From: Ruminococcus sp. AM36-2AA
GTDB lineage: Bacteria > Bacillota > Clostridia > Lachnospirales > Lachnospiraceae
Reading direction: 5' to 3'
NCBI RefSeq assembly: GCF_003461955.1
Contig: NZ_QTYB01000007.1
Coordinates: 90,878 to 154,877, forward strand
Length of the DNA stretch: 64,000 nt
Positions 49,878 to 59,800 of this stretch are shown one piece after another. Below the pieces are notes generated by a model. The model was not told the origin of the DNA and made no database searches. It saw only the letters and a list, made by a program, of their open reading frames with translations. Every line of letters begins with the position of its first letter. Positions within the stretch are counted from its first letter, which is position 1. Both the position numbers and the translations under genes were made by a program.

Positions 49878-50198
49878 TTAATCCACCACTACCGCTGTTC
49901 CGCTTGCTGTAACCATCAGCATGCCATTGTCTGCGCCAAGCACCTCATAATCGATATCCACACCGATCACTGCGTTGGCTCCCATTGCTGCCGCGCGCTG
50001 CTCCAGCTCTTTCAGTGCCTCTTCTCTGGCTTTCTGAAGCTCTTCCTCATATCCGGCACTTCTTCCGCCGAAAAAATTCCGAAGACCTGCGCCAAGGTCC
50101 TTGATAACATTCACTCCTGTGATCACTTCCCCGAATGCGATTCCTTTATATTCACGGATTGCTCTTCCCTCTACCGATGGTGTTGTTGTTATGATCAT
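49878..50198 (-). CDS. YbjQ/UPF0145 family heavy-metal-binding-domain protein
   Basis: 106 residues from the ATG at 50196-50198 with GGAGGATTTACC upstream. Family pattern: [82 protein letters not shown]. It forms pentameric beta-alpha rings in solved relatives and is of unknown function; the heavy-metal-binding label rests on fold, with no metal-ligand cysteines here. Five bases upstream of helD, so they are probably co-transcribed. Confidence 0.9.
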   Translation of the reverse strand: MIITTTPSVEGRAIREYKGIAFGEVITGVNVIKDLGAGLRNFFGGRSAGYEEELQKAREEALKELEQRAAAMGANAVIGVDIDYEVLGADNGMLMVTASGTAVVVD

Positions 50199-50317
50199 GG
50201 TAAATCCTCCCGTTTCTTTCATTTTTTATAGATACTCCGGAGCCTTTTTTGAAAGCCCTGTTTCAGAGTCCTTACTACAGAATTATACCTGAAAGCGGAA
50301 CGGATGTATAGAGTAAA

Positions 50318-50358
50318 AAAGCGAAGCGGACGTTCGGAATCCGCTTCGCTCTTTTTTT
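50318..50358. terminator. Bidirectional terminator beside the ABC exporter
   Basis: AAAGCGAAGCGGA (50318-50330) pairs with TCCGCTTCGCT (50340-50350), with a T-run on the plus strand and an A-run in front, so a T-run on the minus strand too. Confidence 0.8.
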
Positions 50359-50387
50359 ATATAATAACACTTTGTCTTTCTATCAGC

Positions 50388-52229
50388 TTATGCCTGTGCC
50401 TCTTTTTTCTCGAACTGACTATTATAAAGATCTGCATAAAATCCTTTTCGTGCCAGCAGTTCTTCATGATTGCCCTGCTCGATAATATCTCCGTCTTTCA
50501 TAACCAGGATCAGATCTGCATCTCTAATGGTGGAAAGCCTATGGGCAATGACAAAGCTGGTTCTGCCCTTCATCAGGTTATCCATGGCCTTCTGGATCTG
50601 CATCTCGGTTCTGGTATCTACGGAAGATGTGGCCTCATCCAAGATCAGGATCTTATTGTCCGCCAGGATCGCCCTTGCAATGGTGAGCAGCTGCTTCTGG
50701 CCCTGGGAAACGTTGCTGGTCTCCTCATCCAGAACCATCTGATAGCCGCCAGGCTGTTGCATGATAAAGTTGTGGATATGAGCCGCTTTTGCAGCTGCGA
50801 TCACCTCTTCATCGGTTGCATCCAGTCTTCCGTACCGGATATTTTCCATAATGGTTCCGGAGAACAGCCAGGTATCCTGCAGTACCATTCCAAACATCTC
50901 ACGGAGATTACTGCGGTTGAAATTACGGACATCATGACCGTCAACCTTGATACTTCCGCCGTTTACATCATAGAAACGCATCAGAAGTTTGACCATGGTT
51001 GTCTTTCCGGCACCGGTCGGTCCTACGATAGCGATCTTCTGACCGTCATGCACATCCGCGGAAAAATCATTTACAATGATCTTATCCGGGTTGTAGCCGA
51101 ATTTTACATGCTCAAACTGTACATTTCCTTCCAGTCCCTCAATAGAATCCGGATTCTCCGGCTGAAGTTCTTCCTCCGGCTCCTCCAGGAATTCAAATAC
51201 ACGCTCGGAGGCTGCCGCGGAAGACTGCAGAAGGTTTGTAACCTGTGCGATCTGCTGGATCGGCTGTGTAAAGTTACGGATGTACTGGAAGAAAGACTGG
51301 ATATCACCAACCTCGATCCTGCCTTTGATCACAAAAATACCACCTAAAAGCGCAACCATTACATATCCCAGGTTTCCCACAAACTGCATGATCGGCATCA
51401 TCATTCCGGAAAAGAACTGAGATTTCCATGCAGACTCATACAGCTTTCCGTTATCACGTTCAAACTCGGTGAGAACATCCTGCTCTTTGTTAAATACACG
51501 TACAACATCATGTCCGCCGAAGTTTTCCTCGATCTGGCCGTTAACTCTTCCCAGATAATCCTGCTGTGCCTGGAAGTATTTCTGGGAATGCTTCATTACC
51601 TTGTTGATGATAAGCATGGAAACCGGCAGGATCAAAAGTGCTGCCAGTGTCATCCATACATTGATAGACAGCATCATGATAAAGACACCGATCAGTGTTG
51701 TCACAGATGTGATCAGCTGTGTCATACTCTGGTTCAGGCTCATCTGCAGCGTATCCACATCATTGGTCACTCTGGAAAGGATCTCACCGTTGGTACGGCT
51801 CTCAAAATAATTCATAGGAAGACGGTTGATCTTCTTTGAAATATCTTTTCTCAGATTATATGTGACATCGTTGGAGATACCGGTCATTACAAATCCCTGT
51901 ATAAAAGAAAACAGTGCACTTGCCAGATATAATCCAAGTGTCCACAGAAGGATCATTCCGATCTTCTCAAAATCAATTCCGCCGGTTCCGTTAACCTTGG
52001 CAACCAGTCCTTTATAAAGCTCTGTGGTTGCTTTTCCAAGGATCTTCGGACCTACGATATTAAATACCGTACCTGCTACCGCAAATACGAACATCAGCAT
52101 AAAACGGAATTTGTAGCGTCCCATATAACGGAACAGTTTGGCCATTGCCCCTTTAAAGTCCTTGGCCTTTTCGGTGGGCTGCATTCCACGGCCTCCCATA
52201 GGCCCTTTTCGTCTTCTCTGCTCACTCAT
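50388..52229 (-). CDS. ABC exporter subunit 2 (catalytically canonical half)
   Basis: 613 residues: six membrane helices (about 35-330), then an ATPase domain (about 360-600) with Walker A GPTGAGKTT, Q-loop YGMVLQDTWLF, signature NVSQGQKQ (divergent from LSGGQ) and Walker B ILILDEATSSVD with the catalytic Glu. This pairs with the preceding gene to form a heterodimeric exporter of the TM287/288 kind: it supplies the active Walker B glutamate while its signature motif is non-canonical. It exports a drug, lipid or peptide of unknown identity. ATGA overlap with the upstream partner. Confidence 0.92.
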   Translation of the reverse strand: MSEQRRRKGPMGGRGMQPTEKAKDFKGAMAKLFRYMGRYKFRFMLMFVFAVAGTVFNIVGPKILGKATTELYKGLVAKVNGTGGIDFEKIGMILLWTLGLYLASALFSFIQGFVMTGISNDVTYNLRKDISKKINRLPMNYFESRTNGEILSRVTNDVDTLQMSLNQSMTQLITSVTTLIGVFIMMLSINVWMTLAALLILPVSMLIINKVMKHSQKYFQAQQDYLGRVNGQIEENFGGHDVVRVFNKEQDVLTEFERDNGKLYESAWKSQFFSGMMMPIMQFVGNLGYVMVALLGGIFVIKGRIEVGDIQSFFQYIRNFTQPIQQIAQVTNLLQSSAAASERVFEFLEEPEEELQPENPDSIEGLEGNVQFEHVKFGYNPDKIIVNDFSADVHDGQKIAIVGPTGAGKTTMVKLLMRFYDVNGGSIKVDGHDVRNFNRSNLREMFGMVLQDTWLFSGTIMENIRYGRLDATDEEVIAAAKAAHIHNFIMQQPGGYQMVLDEETSNVSQGQKQLLTIARAILADNKILILDEATSSVDTRTEMQIQKAMDNLMKGRTSFVIAHRLSTIRDADLILVMKDGDIIEQGNHEELLARKGFYADLYNSQFEKKEAQA

Positions 52230-54388
52230 GCCAATTCCTCCTCTGAAAGCTGACTCATGGCAATCTGACGATATACCTCACAGTTCTTCATAAGCTCTTT
52301 ATGTGTTCCGATTCCTGCCATACGGCCATCATCCAGTACAATGATCTTATCTGCATTGAGAATGGTACTGATACGCTGTGCAACGATGATCGTTGTTGTA
52401 TCTTTTGTATGCTCCTTCAGTGCTTTACGTAATGTACTGTCTGTCTTGAAATCCAGTGCTGAGAAGCTGTCATCAAAGATAAAGATCTCCGGTTTCTTGG
52501 CAATGGCTCTCGCAATGGAAAGTCTCTGCTTCTGACCACCGGAAACATTGCTTCCGCCCTGGGCGATCGGTGACTCATAGCCCTCCGGCTTTGTAACGAT
52601 AAATTCTTCTGCCTGTGCTACCTGGGCAGCTTCCTTTACTTCTTCCTCTGAAATATCCGTTTTTCCATAACGGATGTTAGAATCGATGGTTCCTGAGAAC
52701 AGGATTCCCTTCTGCGGAACATATCCCAGTCTCTCACGTACATCCTTCTGCGTCATTTCACGGACATCCACACCGTCAATCTTAACAGCACCTTCTGTTG
52801 CATCATAAAATCTCGGGATCAGATTTACCAGAGTACTCTTTCCGCTTCCGGTACTTCCGATTACGGCAACGGTCTCACCTTTTTCTGCCTTAAAGGAAAT
52901 GTCAGTCAGGACATTCTCTCCGGCTTCCGGATAAGCAAAGCTTACATGATCGAATTCTACGGTTCCTTTTGTCTGTGCCTCTGGTTTCACCGGATTCTCC
53001 GGATCATGGACACTGACCTCTGTTTTCAGGACCTCATCAATACGAAGTGCTGCAACATTGGCTCTTGGAAGCATAATGGACATGGCGGTGATCATCAAAA
53101 ATGACATAATGATCTGCATTGCATACTGGATAAACGCCATAACATTTCCAACCTGCATGGTTCCGTTGTCAACTGCATGTGCGCCACTGTAGATGATAAG
53201 AACCGACACTCCGTTCATGATCAGCATCATGGTCGGCATCATAAAAGTCATACATCTGTTTACAAACAGGTTTGTTCTGGTAAGTGTGGCATTGGCCTCC
53301 TCAAAACGCTCTTCCTCATGTTTCTCACGACTGAACGCACGGATTACCGGGATACCGGTAAGGATCTCTCTGGTAACCAGATTCAGCTTGTCGATCAGAG
53401 TCTGCAGGATTGTAAATTTGGGCATTGCCACCTGGAACAGCACAAAGATCACAAGCAGGATCAGTGCCACTGCTACGCCAAGGATCCATGTCATGGATGC
53501 ATCCGTATTCAGCACACGGAGCACACCGCCAACACCAAGGATCGGCGCGTACAGAACGATTCGAAACAGCATGGCCATTACCTGCTGCACCTGCTGGATA
53601 TCATTGGTACATCTTGTGATCAGGGAAGCGGTTGAAAATTTATGGTATTCTCTGCTGGAAAATCCGATTACTTTATTGTAAACACTGTTTCTCAGATCAT
53701 GTCCAAGAGAAGCGGCAACCCTGGAGGAAAGAAATACCACACAGACCGCTGCCATCATAGTGATCAGCGCCATCAGGATCATCCGCAGGCCGGTGGATTT
53801 CATATAATCCATCTGAATGGCATCCACATCCTCACCCATTGCTTCATACTCTGCACGGACATAGGAAACACCTGCCTGTGTGATAATGGAATCCTGCATC
53901 TTGTCGATCTTTTCACTGACCTGTTCCTTCATTGCAGCAAGTGCCTCTGGCGGCATCTGGGAAAGTGCTTCCATGGGGTCCGTTCCTTCCGGAATGTCCA
54001 TTTTTGCAAGAGCTGCTTTGGTTTCCTTACTATCCGAGGTCAGAGTGGAAACGATCACCATCGGTTTGCCGAAAATATCATTCAGCTTATCTCTGTCTTC
54101 TTCGGAAACCTTATCTTTTAATACCAGATTGTCTCCATCTTCCTCATAAAATTTATCAACGGTTTTCACATCGGCTTCATCCATAAACAATTTCAGGTTG
54201 TCCATGGATGTTTTTCTGATCTTCTCAGGGACACTGTCCTCAATACCGTTCTGCTGGATTCCTACATTAATGATCTTGGATGTATAATCCGGCAGCGACA
54301 GATCACAGTATGCCTGAAGAAAAAGAAGCGCAATGATGAGCACGATATAGCCCGCTGAACGTTTCAGATATTTCATCAGTTTAATCAC
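52226..54388 (-). CDS. ABC exporter subunit 1 (catalytically degenerate half)
   Basis: 720 residues, longer than a typical half-transporter because of an extracytoplasmic insert of about 160 residues (about 41-200) between TM1 and TM2, rich in Asp, Glu and Lys. The ATPase domain has Walker A GSTGSGKST, signature NVSGGQKQRLS (canonical) and Walker B IFIFDDSFSALD, where the catalytic Glu is Asp. With subunit 2 it makes one degenerate and one canonical nucleotide site, as in TM287/288-type exporters. It is in an operon with marR and subunit 2, overlapping marR by 8 bases. Confidence 0.92.
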   Translation of the reverse strand: MIKLMKYLKRSAGYIVLIIALLFLQAYCDLSLPDYTSKIINVGIQQNGIEDSVPEKIRKTSMDNLKLFMDEADVKTVDKFYEEDGDNLVLKDKVSEEDRDKLNDIFGKPMVIVSTLTSDSKETKAALAKMDIPEGTDPMEALSQMPPEALAAMKEQVSEKIDKMQDSIITQAGVSYVRAEYEAMGEDVDAIQMDYMKSTGLRMILMALITMMAAVCVVFLSSRVAASLGHDLRNSVYNKVIGFSSREYHKFSTASLITRCTNDIQQVQQVMAMLFRIVLYAPILGVGGVLRVLNTDASMTWILGVAVALILLVIFVLFQVAMPKFTILQTLIDKLNLVTREILTGIPVIRAFSREKHEEERFEEANATLTRTNLFVNRCMTFMMPTMMLIMNGVSVLIIYSGAHAVDNGTMQVGNVMAFIQYAMQIIMSFLMITAMSIMLPRANVAALRIDEVLKTEVSVHDPENPVKPEAQTKGTVEFDHVSFAYPEAGENVLTDISFKAEKGETVAVIGSTGSGKSTLVNLIPRFYDATEGAVKIDGVDVREMTQKDVRERLGYVPQKGILFSGTIDSNIRYGKTDISEEEVKEAAQVAQAEEFIVTKPEGYESPIAQGGSNVSGGQKQRLSIARAIAKKPEIFIFDDSFSALDFKTDSTLRKALKEHTKDTTTIIVAQRISTILNADKIIVLDDGRMAGIGTHKELMKNCEVYRQIAMSQLSEEELA

Positions 54389-54899
54389 GTTTCTGTTCCT
54401 CCTTTTCTGTTATTTCCTCCATCGGAGTCTTTCCTGTAAATTCCTCCGGCTGGATCTTTTCAATATTTGCAAGGATCTGCTCCAGAAATCTCCGAAGCAG
54501 GCACTGTTCTGCCTCACTGAAGCCTTCCAGCATCACTGCTTCATTTTTATGGATCCGCTCCAGTGCCTTTGCCTTGGTCTCTTTTCCTTTTTCTGTCAGG
54601 TAGATCCTGGTCACACGCTGGTCTTTTTCATCCGGCTTTTTATAAAGAAAGCCTGCCTTCTCCAGTCTCTGTACGGAAACATTTACCGTGGGCGGCTTGA
54701 TATTCAGGATCTTCGCAAGCTCCCTCTGGCTTAAGCCATCCTTCTTGGCAACAAGTCCCAGGACCGGGATCTGTCCCGGATAAATGCCAAGCTCCTGCAT
54801 CTGTCCAAAACATTTCGTCATAAAATGTCGGTCTACCTTCATAAATAAAGTTAAAAAGCTGCTCTGCTTTTCTTTCCCATCTTCCTTCTCACAAAACAC
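54381..54899 (-). CDS. MarR family regulator of the ABC exporter operon
   Basis: 172 residues from a GTG at 54897-54899, 5 bases after AAAGGGGTGACA. A longer in-frame ATG (55026-55028) gives an atypical N-terminal extension through the promoter and operator, so it is rejected. MarR winged helix: GIYPGQIPVLGLVAKKDGLSQRELAKILNIKPPTVNVSVQRLEKAGFLYKKPDEKDQRVTRIYLTEKG. A C-terminal dimerisation helix ends in acidic residues. It overlaps the first ABC gene by 8 bases and likely represses the exporter from the palindrome at 54983-54994 until an inducer binds. Confidence 0.85.
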   Translation of the reverse strand: MFCEKEDGKEKQSSFLTLFMKVDRHFMTKCFGQMQELGIYPGQIPVLGLVAKKDGLSQRELAKILNIKPPTVNVSVQRLEKAGFLYKKPDEKDQRVTRIYLTEKGKETKAKALERIHKNEAVMLEGFSEAEQCLLRRFLEQILANIEKIQPEEFTGKTPMEEITEKEEQKRD

Positions 54900-55133
54900 A
54901 CTGTCACCCCTTTCATAAACAAAACAGCTGTTCTGACTCCGTTCTGCTGCCTGTTCATAAATATATTCGCCATATATTTTAATTAGTCGGCTAACTATAC
55001 ATAATATACATCTGCACAAAAAATGCAACTGTTTTTTGTGAATTTTACACTTTTTTTAGATTTACAAGCATTTTTAACCGGAAACAAAATCTTATAATTG
55101 TTTTGTCTGGCTAATCTATTTAAAAAGAATAAT
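54900..55133. other. Leader and promoter region of the marR-ABC operon
   Basis: A stretch without a gene between marR and repeat copy A. It holds the MarR palindrome and AT-rich promoter-like DNA. A second GGCTAA half site with a similar flank lies at about 55111-55116. No RNA gene seen. Confidence 0.4.
54983..54994. promoter_or_regulatory. MarR-type operator
   Basis: TTAGTCGGCTAA: TTAG arms around a TCGG centre (10 of 12 bases symmetric), in AT-rich promoter-like DNA about 84 bases upstream of the GTG start. Regulator inferred from position. Confidence 0.6.
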
Positions 55134-55296
55134 TGTCAAGCGGATATTCGCAATCCTCTTCGCTACGTAGCTCTACACCAAATAACTGCTCCGCAGTTTA
55201 TCAGGAGGATCTTGCACTCTTCCTGATACAAGCAAGTCCCCACCCACTGCTTATTGCTTTTCGCAACCCCGCAGGGGACTTACTTGATTTGGTTAA
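55134..55296. repeat. Dispersed intergenic repeat, copy A (longest)
   Basis: Left end GTCAAGCGGATATTCGCAAT; middle CTACGTAGC, ATAACTGCTCCGCAGTTTAT (inverted repeat) and TCTTCCTGATACAAG; right end TATTGCTTTTCGCAACCCCG and TTGATTTGGTTAAA. It matches copies B (19230-19294), C (11830-11902) and D (25550-25636) by order and sequence. The two ends show imperfect inverted similarity. Confidence 0.65.
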
Positions 55297-55413
55297 ACTT
55301 TCATATTTGTGCTCAAATATAAGATTCATCTGTCACAGTTTCCGTCACAAATTGAAAATCCTTTTTTCCAGCTTTATAATACGATTAACAACTCGATAAA
55401 CAGGAGGATCCTT

Positions 55414-56841
55414 ATGTCAAAATTCAGCAACTACCTCAGAAAACTTATCGATCAAAGTGGAGAATCCATTGCTTCAATTTCACGCAATGCAGGAATTGAA
55501 AGGACATCAATCCACAAAGCCCTGAAAGATGAACGGATTCTTTCTTATAAAGCCATGCAGATACTGGCCCGTTATTTTGGTCTGTGCACAGAAGAACGTC
55601 AGGAATTTTTCCGCCTGCATGACATCAGTCTACAGGGTGAGGATGCCTATGAAAATCGTCAGGCTGTCTGTGATTTTCTGAATACTTTGGCATCTGTTGA
55701 TTTCTCCATGTTTCCGCCCCCAAAAGTAAACTCGCTTCCTCTGACCGATTCTCTGATCAACGGAGAATACGCTGTTCGCAGTATTATCCGTTCAGTATTA
55801 ATCTACGAAGTATCTCATCACACAGATGTAGAAATCCAGATGTTCCTTCCAGAGAAACTTGATCTTACTATGGAATTTATGGAATTATGGTTGAATGAGA
55901 ATCATTTTTCAGTCAGTGAACTTCTTTATCTGCACCGTGTCAGCACTCTGTCTCCAAATCCGGCTCGCAGAAATCTAAAGAAGCTCGGTTCCATAATTCC
56001 TCTGTGTCTTGCTTCCCGGGGCAGTTATAAACCTTATTACTTTACAGAAAACCAGCACGCAGTTACAGCTTCTCCTCTGATCTACTATATCATTACCCCA
56101 TCCTGCCTGCTTCAGATTTCTGAAGATCTGAGTACTGCCAGGATCAGTGACAACACAGAATTAATTTCTTATTATCGCAATTTTTTTCAAACGAAACTGC
56201 AAAACTGCGATCTCCTCATCCAGTGCAGTTCTAATATTATGGAAGTCCTTCAGGAATACATTGCCGGCACTTCACCGGATACCATGCAGGTTTTTATGTC
56301 ACAGCCCTGTCCCGGACGCTATATAACACCTGCAATCATCAAAAAATATCTGAACAGCAACGATATGCCCTATCATCCTATGTACGAGCTTGTGGAACAG
56401 CATTTTTCCGTACTACGTCAGGATCAGATCACTTACCTTACTGTTTTTACAGAAAAAGGTCTGTCTGATCTTACACAAACCTGCGTTCTGCAGGATATGC
56501 CACCTCAGTATGTTCCACCACTGGATCCTGATGATATCCGTCAAATGCTAAAAACCCTGTATAAAGAAATTTCCGATGAAACTATTTCCGGACTGATTCT
56601 TCGCCCCACTCACCTGCAGTTGCCAGACTACTTAACCATATATGTCACATCCACCGGAATTCATATTTATACAACCAACGCTTTTGTTTTTGGAGCATAT
56701 TGCTGCAATATCCATATTCAGGAACATTCCCTGTGCAAGATTTTCAGCGAATTTATTAAAAATCTGCCGGGAAGCCCTCTTGTCTACACAAAAGAAGAAA
56801 CTCTGAATCTGCTGAAACAGTATATTGCGCTGATGCCCTGA
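55414..56841 (+). CDS. XRE-type regulator with unknown C-terminal domain
   Basis: 475 residues from the ATG at 55414 with CAGGAGGATCCTT upstream; the frame is open further back but without a start signal. The N-terminal 60 residues form a Cro/CI-type helix-turn-helix (SNYLRKLIDQSGESIASISRNAGIERTSIHKALKDER...LARYFGLCTEE). The remaining 410 residues contain no motif I know: alternating helical and beta-rich stretches, with several conserved-looking aromatic/Cys positions (for example GAYCCNIHIQEHSLC near the C-terminus). It ends 33 bases before the start of the giant leucine-rich-repeat gene and likely forms an operon with it, so it is a candidate regulator. A one-gene sensor-regulator role is inference. 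Confidence 0.75.
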   Translation: MSKFSNYLRKLIDQSGESIASISRNAGIERTSIHKALKDERILSYKAMQILARYFGLCTEERQEFFRLHDISLQGEDAYENRQAVCDFLNTLASVDFSMFPPPKVNSLPLTDSLINGEYAVRSIIRSVLIYEVSHHTDVEIQMFLPEKLDLTMEFMELWLNENHFSVSELLYLHRVSTLSPNPARRNLKKLGSIIPLCLASRGSYKPYYFTENQHAVTASPLIYYIITPSCLLQISEDLSTARISDNTELISYYRNFFQTKLQNCDLLIQCSSNIMEVLQEYIAGTSPDTMQVFMSQPCPGRYITPAIIKKYLNSNDMPYHPMYELVEQHFSVLRQDQITYLTVFTEKGLSDLTQTCVLQDMPPQYVPPLDPDDIRQMLKTLYKEISDETISGLILRPTHLQLPDYLTIYVTSTGIHIYTTNAFVFGAYCCNIHIQEHSLCKIFSEFIKNLPGSPLVYTKEETLNLLKQYIALMP

Positions 56842-56874
56842 TCACAAAAAATTATCATAAGGAGGACCAACACT

Positions 56875-59800
56875 ATGAAAAAGAAGTTCCTTGCCTGTAC
56901 ACTTGCGGCACTGATGTGTCTGCAGCCTGCGTCGGCTGTTCTGGCTGAAGATCTGGATTTTGGAGAAGACTCCACCGGAATCACCGAGGAATCCCATCTC
57001 CTCACAGAAGAAAACACCGAAGATATTTCTGACTTTATAAGTTCTGATGAAGAACAGGATTCTTCTGTATCTGATGCAGAACCTGACCTTGCAAATACAG
57101 ACATTCCTGAAGCAGATACGGAATATCCTGCTGATGAAATCTCGCCGGAATTTTCTGATAATTTTTCAGATAGTCTGCCGATGGAACCCGATTCTGATGT
57201 TGTATCAGAACCGGTTACCGATAATGACTTTGATGACGGAAGTGTACTTTCAGCCGGCAGCAATGTAACTGATGATGGATTCCAGTATACTACTTCCGGA
57301 CTTTACGCCACGATCACAAAATATACAGGTGGTGATTCAGAAGTAACGATACCTTCCAAAATTGATAACTATACTGTCACAAAAATCTCTGACAGTGCCT
57401 TTGCCTACAACCCTGTAATTACCAGTGTAGTCATTTCCAACACAGTTACGGAAATCGGTAATTTTGTATTCTATGGATGTGATGAACTGAAATCTGTGAA
57501 GCTTCCTTCCAGATTAAAAAAACTGGGCTACTCTTTTATTGCAAATACACAGATCTCCAGTCTTACCATTCCGGCAGGACTTACTTACTGTGCGACAGGT
57601 GGTTCCAGTTCGGACACTATGTTTGGTCCTCTTGGCGATGCCAATACTTTGAAAGAGCTAATTCTGGAGCCCGGAATGGAATGTATTCCCGACAACCTGG
57701 CTCTGGTAAAAAGTGTTTCCAATACGCATCTGACTTCCGTATCTATCCCGGATTCTGTCACTTCCATCGGTAAATATGCATTTAAAAACTGTGTAAAGTT
57801 AGTAAACATTTCCATTCCCGATTCTGTCACGGTCATTTCCGACGGTGCTTTTTATGGTTGCAAAAAACTGATCTCCATTCATTGGTCCGAAAGTCTTGAA
57901 CAAATTAATTATGAAGCTTTTGAAAATTGTGTTTCCCTTGAAGCGATCACCTTTCCAAAAACAATCAATACCATTGGGCCTTCCGCATTTTCAGACTGTA
58001 CTTCCCTCTCTTCCATTTCTTTTACGGACAACAATAAAGGTGGTGCCTATGTCGATATTCAGTCCAGTGCGTTCAGCAACTGTACTGCTCTGGAAAATAT
58101 TTCTTTTTCTAAAAATGTACGATATCTGGGTGATTCTTCTTTTTCCGGATGCTCCTCTCTGACTAATGTCGAGCTTGACGACGCTATTACCACCATTGAA
58201 CGCTTTGCTTTTTGCAACTGTTCCTCACTGAAATCTATCACCCTTCCTTCCAAACTGAAAAAACTGGGATACTCTTTTATTGCAAATACACAGATCACCA
58301 GTCTCACCATTCCGGCAGGGCTTACTACCTGTACAACAGGCGGCTCCAGTACTTACGAGAGTCAATACGGACCTCTTGGCGGTGCTAACACTCTAAAAGA
58401 ACTTATTCTGGAACCCGGCATGGAATATATTCCCGATAATCTGGCAAGAGTGGAAAGTACTTCCGGCACACATTTGACCTCCATCTCTATACCTGACTCT
58501 GTCACCACCATAGGTCAATATGCATTTAAAAACAATGCAAAATTAACAAATATTTCCTTTCCGGATTCTGTCACTGTCATTTCTGACAATGCTTTTTCCG
58601 GCTGCAAAAAACTGATTTCCATTCGCTGGTCAGAAAATCTTGAACAAATCAATTATGAAGCTTTTCAAAACTGTATTTCCCTTGAAGAGATTACTTTTCC
58701 AAAAACAGTTAATACAATCGGAAACCTCGCGTTTTCAAACTGTACTTCCCTCTCTTCCATTTCTTTTACGGACAACAATAAGGGTGGTGCTTATGTCGAT
58801 ATTCAGTCCAGTGCGTTCAGCAACTGTACTGCTCTGAAAAATATCTCTTTTTCCAAAAACGTAAGATACCTGGGTGATTCCTCTTTTTCCGGATGTTCTT
58901 CTCTGGTTAGTATAGAGCTTGACGATGCTATTACCACCATTGAACGACTTGCTTTTTGTAACTGTTCTTCACTGAAATCTATCACCCTTCCTTCCAAACT
59001 GAAAAAACTGGGATACTCTTTCATTGCAAATACACAGGTTAACAGTCTCACCATTCCGGCTAATCTTACTTCCTGTGAAACTGGTGGCTCCAGTACTTAT
59101 GACAGTAAATACGGACCTCTTGGCGTTGCCAGTGCTCTGAGCGAACTGATTCTGGAACCTGGTATGGAAAATATTCCCGATAATCTGGCAAGGGTAGAAA
59201 GTACTTCCAACACTCATATGGCTTCTGTATCCATTCCGGATTCTGTGACCTCCATCGGAAACTACGCATTTTACAACTGCAAGGCTCTGGAAGAAACCTT
59301 CATCCCTGGTTCCGTAACTTCCATTGCAGATACAGCTTTCCAGGGCTGGAAAAATCTTGTGATCAAAGGTTATTCCTGCTCTGCGGCCGAAACCTACGCA
59401 AATGCCAACAACATTCCATTTCATGAAATTATCCAGGAAGGAACCACTTATATCAGTGGACATCTTGACGGTGTAAATGCAGAAAAAGGCACAATTAATA
59501 TAGAAGGAAAAAATTATACTGTTGCTTCTGATTTCAATCTTACCCAGGCAACCTCAATCCTTGTTAACAGCAAGGACAAAATCGTTGTTTTCACCTACAA
59601 AAACAGCAGAGTTACTCATATGGAAGAAGCAGCAAACCTTGTCACTCCTTATATAATCGTAAACTTTATACCAAGTGCAAACACCTTTACGTATGAAAAT
59701 GGCCAATACAACCATTCTTCCCAATCAGGTACATTAAAAATCGCATGCAAATTCAGCCAAAATTCTGCTTATTCTGAGGCTGAACTAAAAAAGCTGCTTG

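Noticed and set aside
55029-55413. Possible RNA gene in the intergenic region before the XRE gene
   Set aside because: The folding signal is explained by the dispersed repeat copy A; no conserved RNA motif was recognised.
57487-59283. CRISPR-like periodicity
   Set aside because: The repeats are long protein-coding units in one continuous reading frame, not short repeats with spacers.
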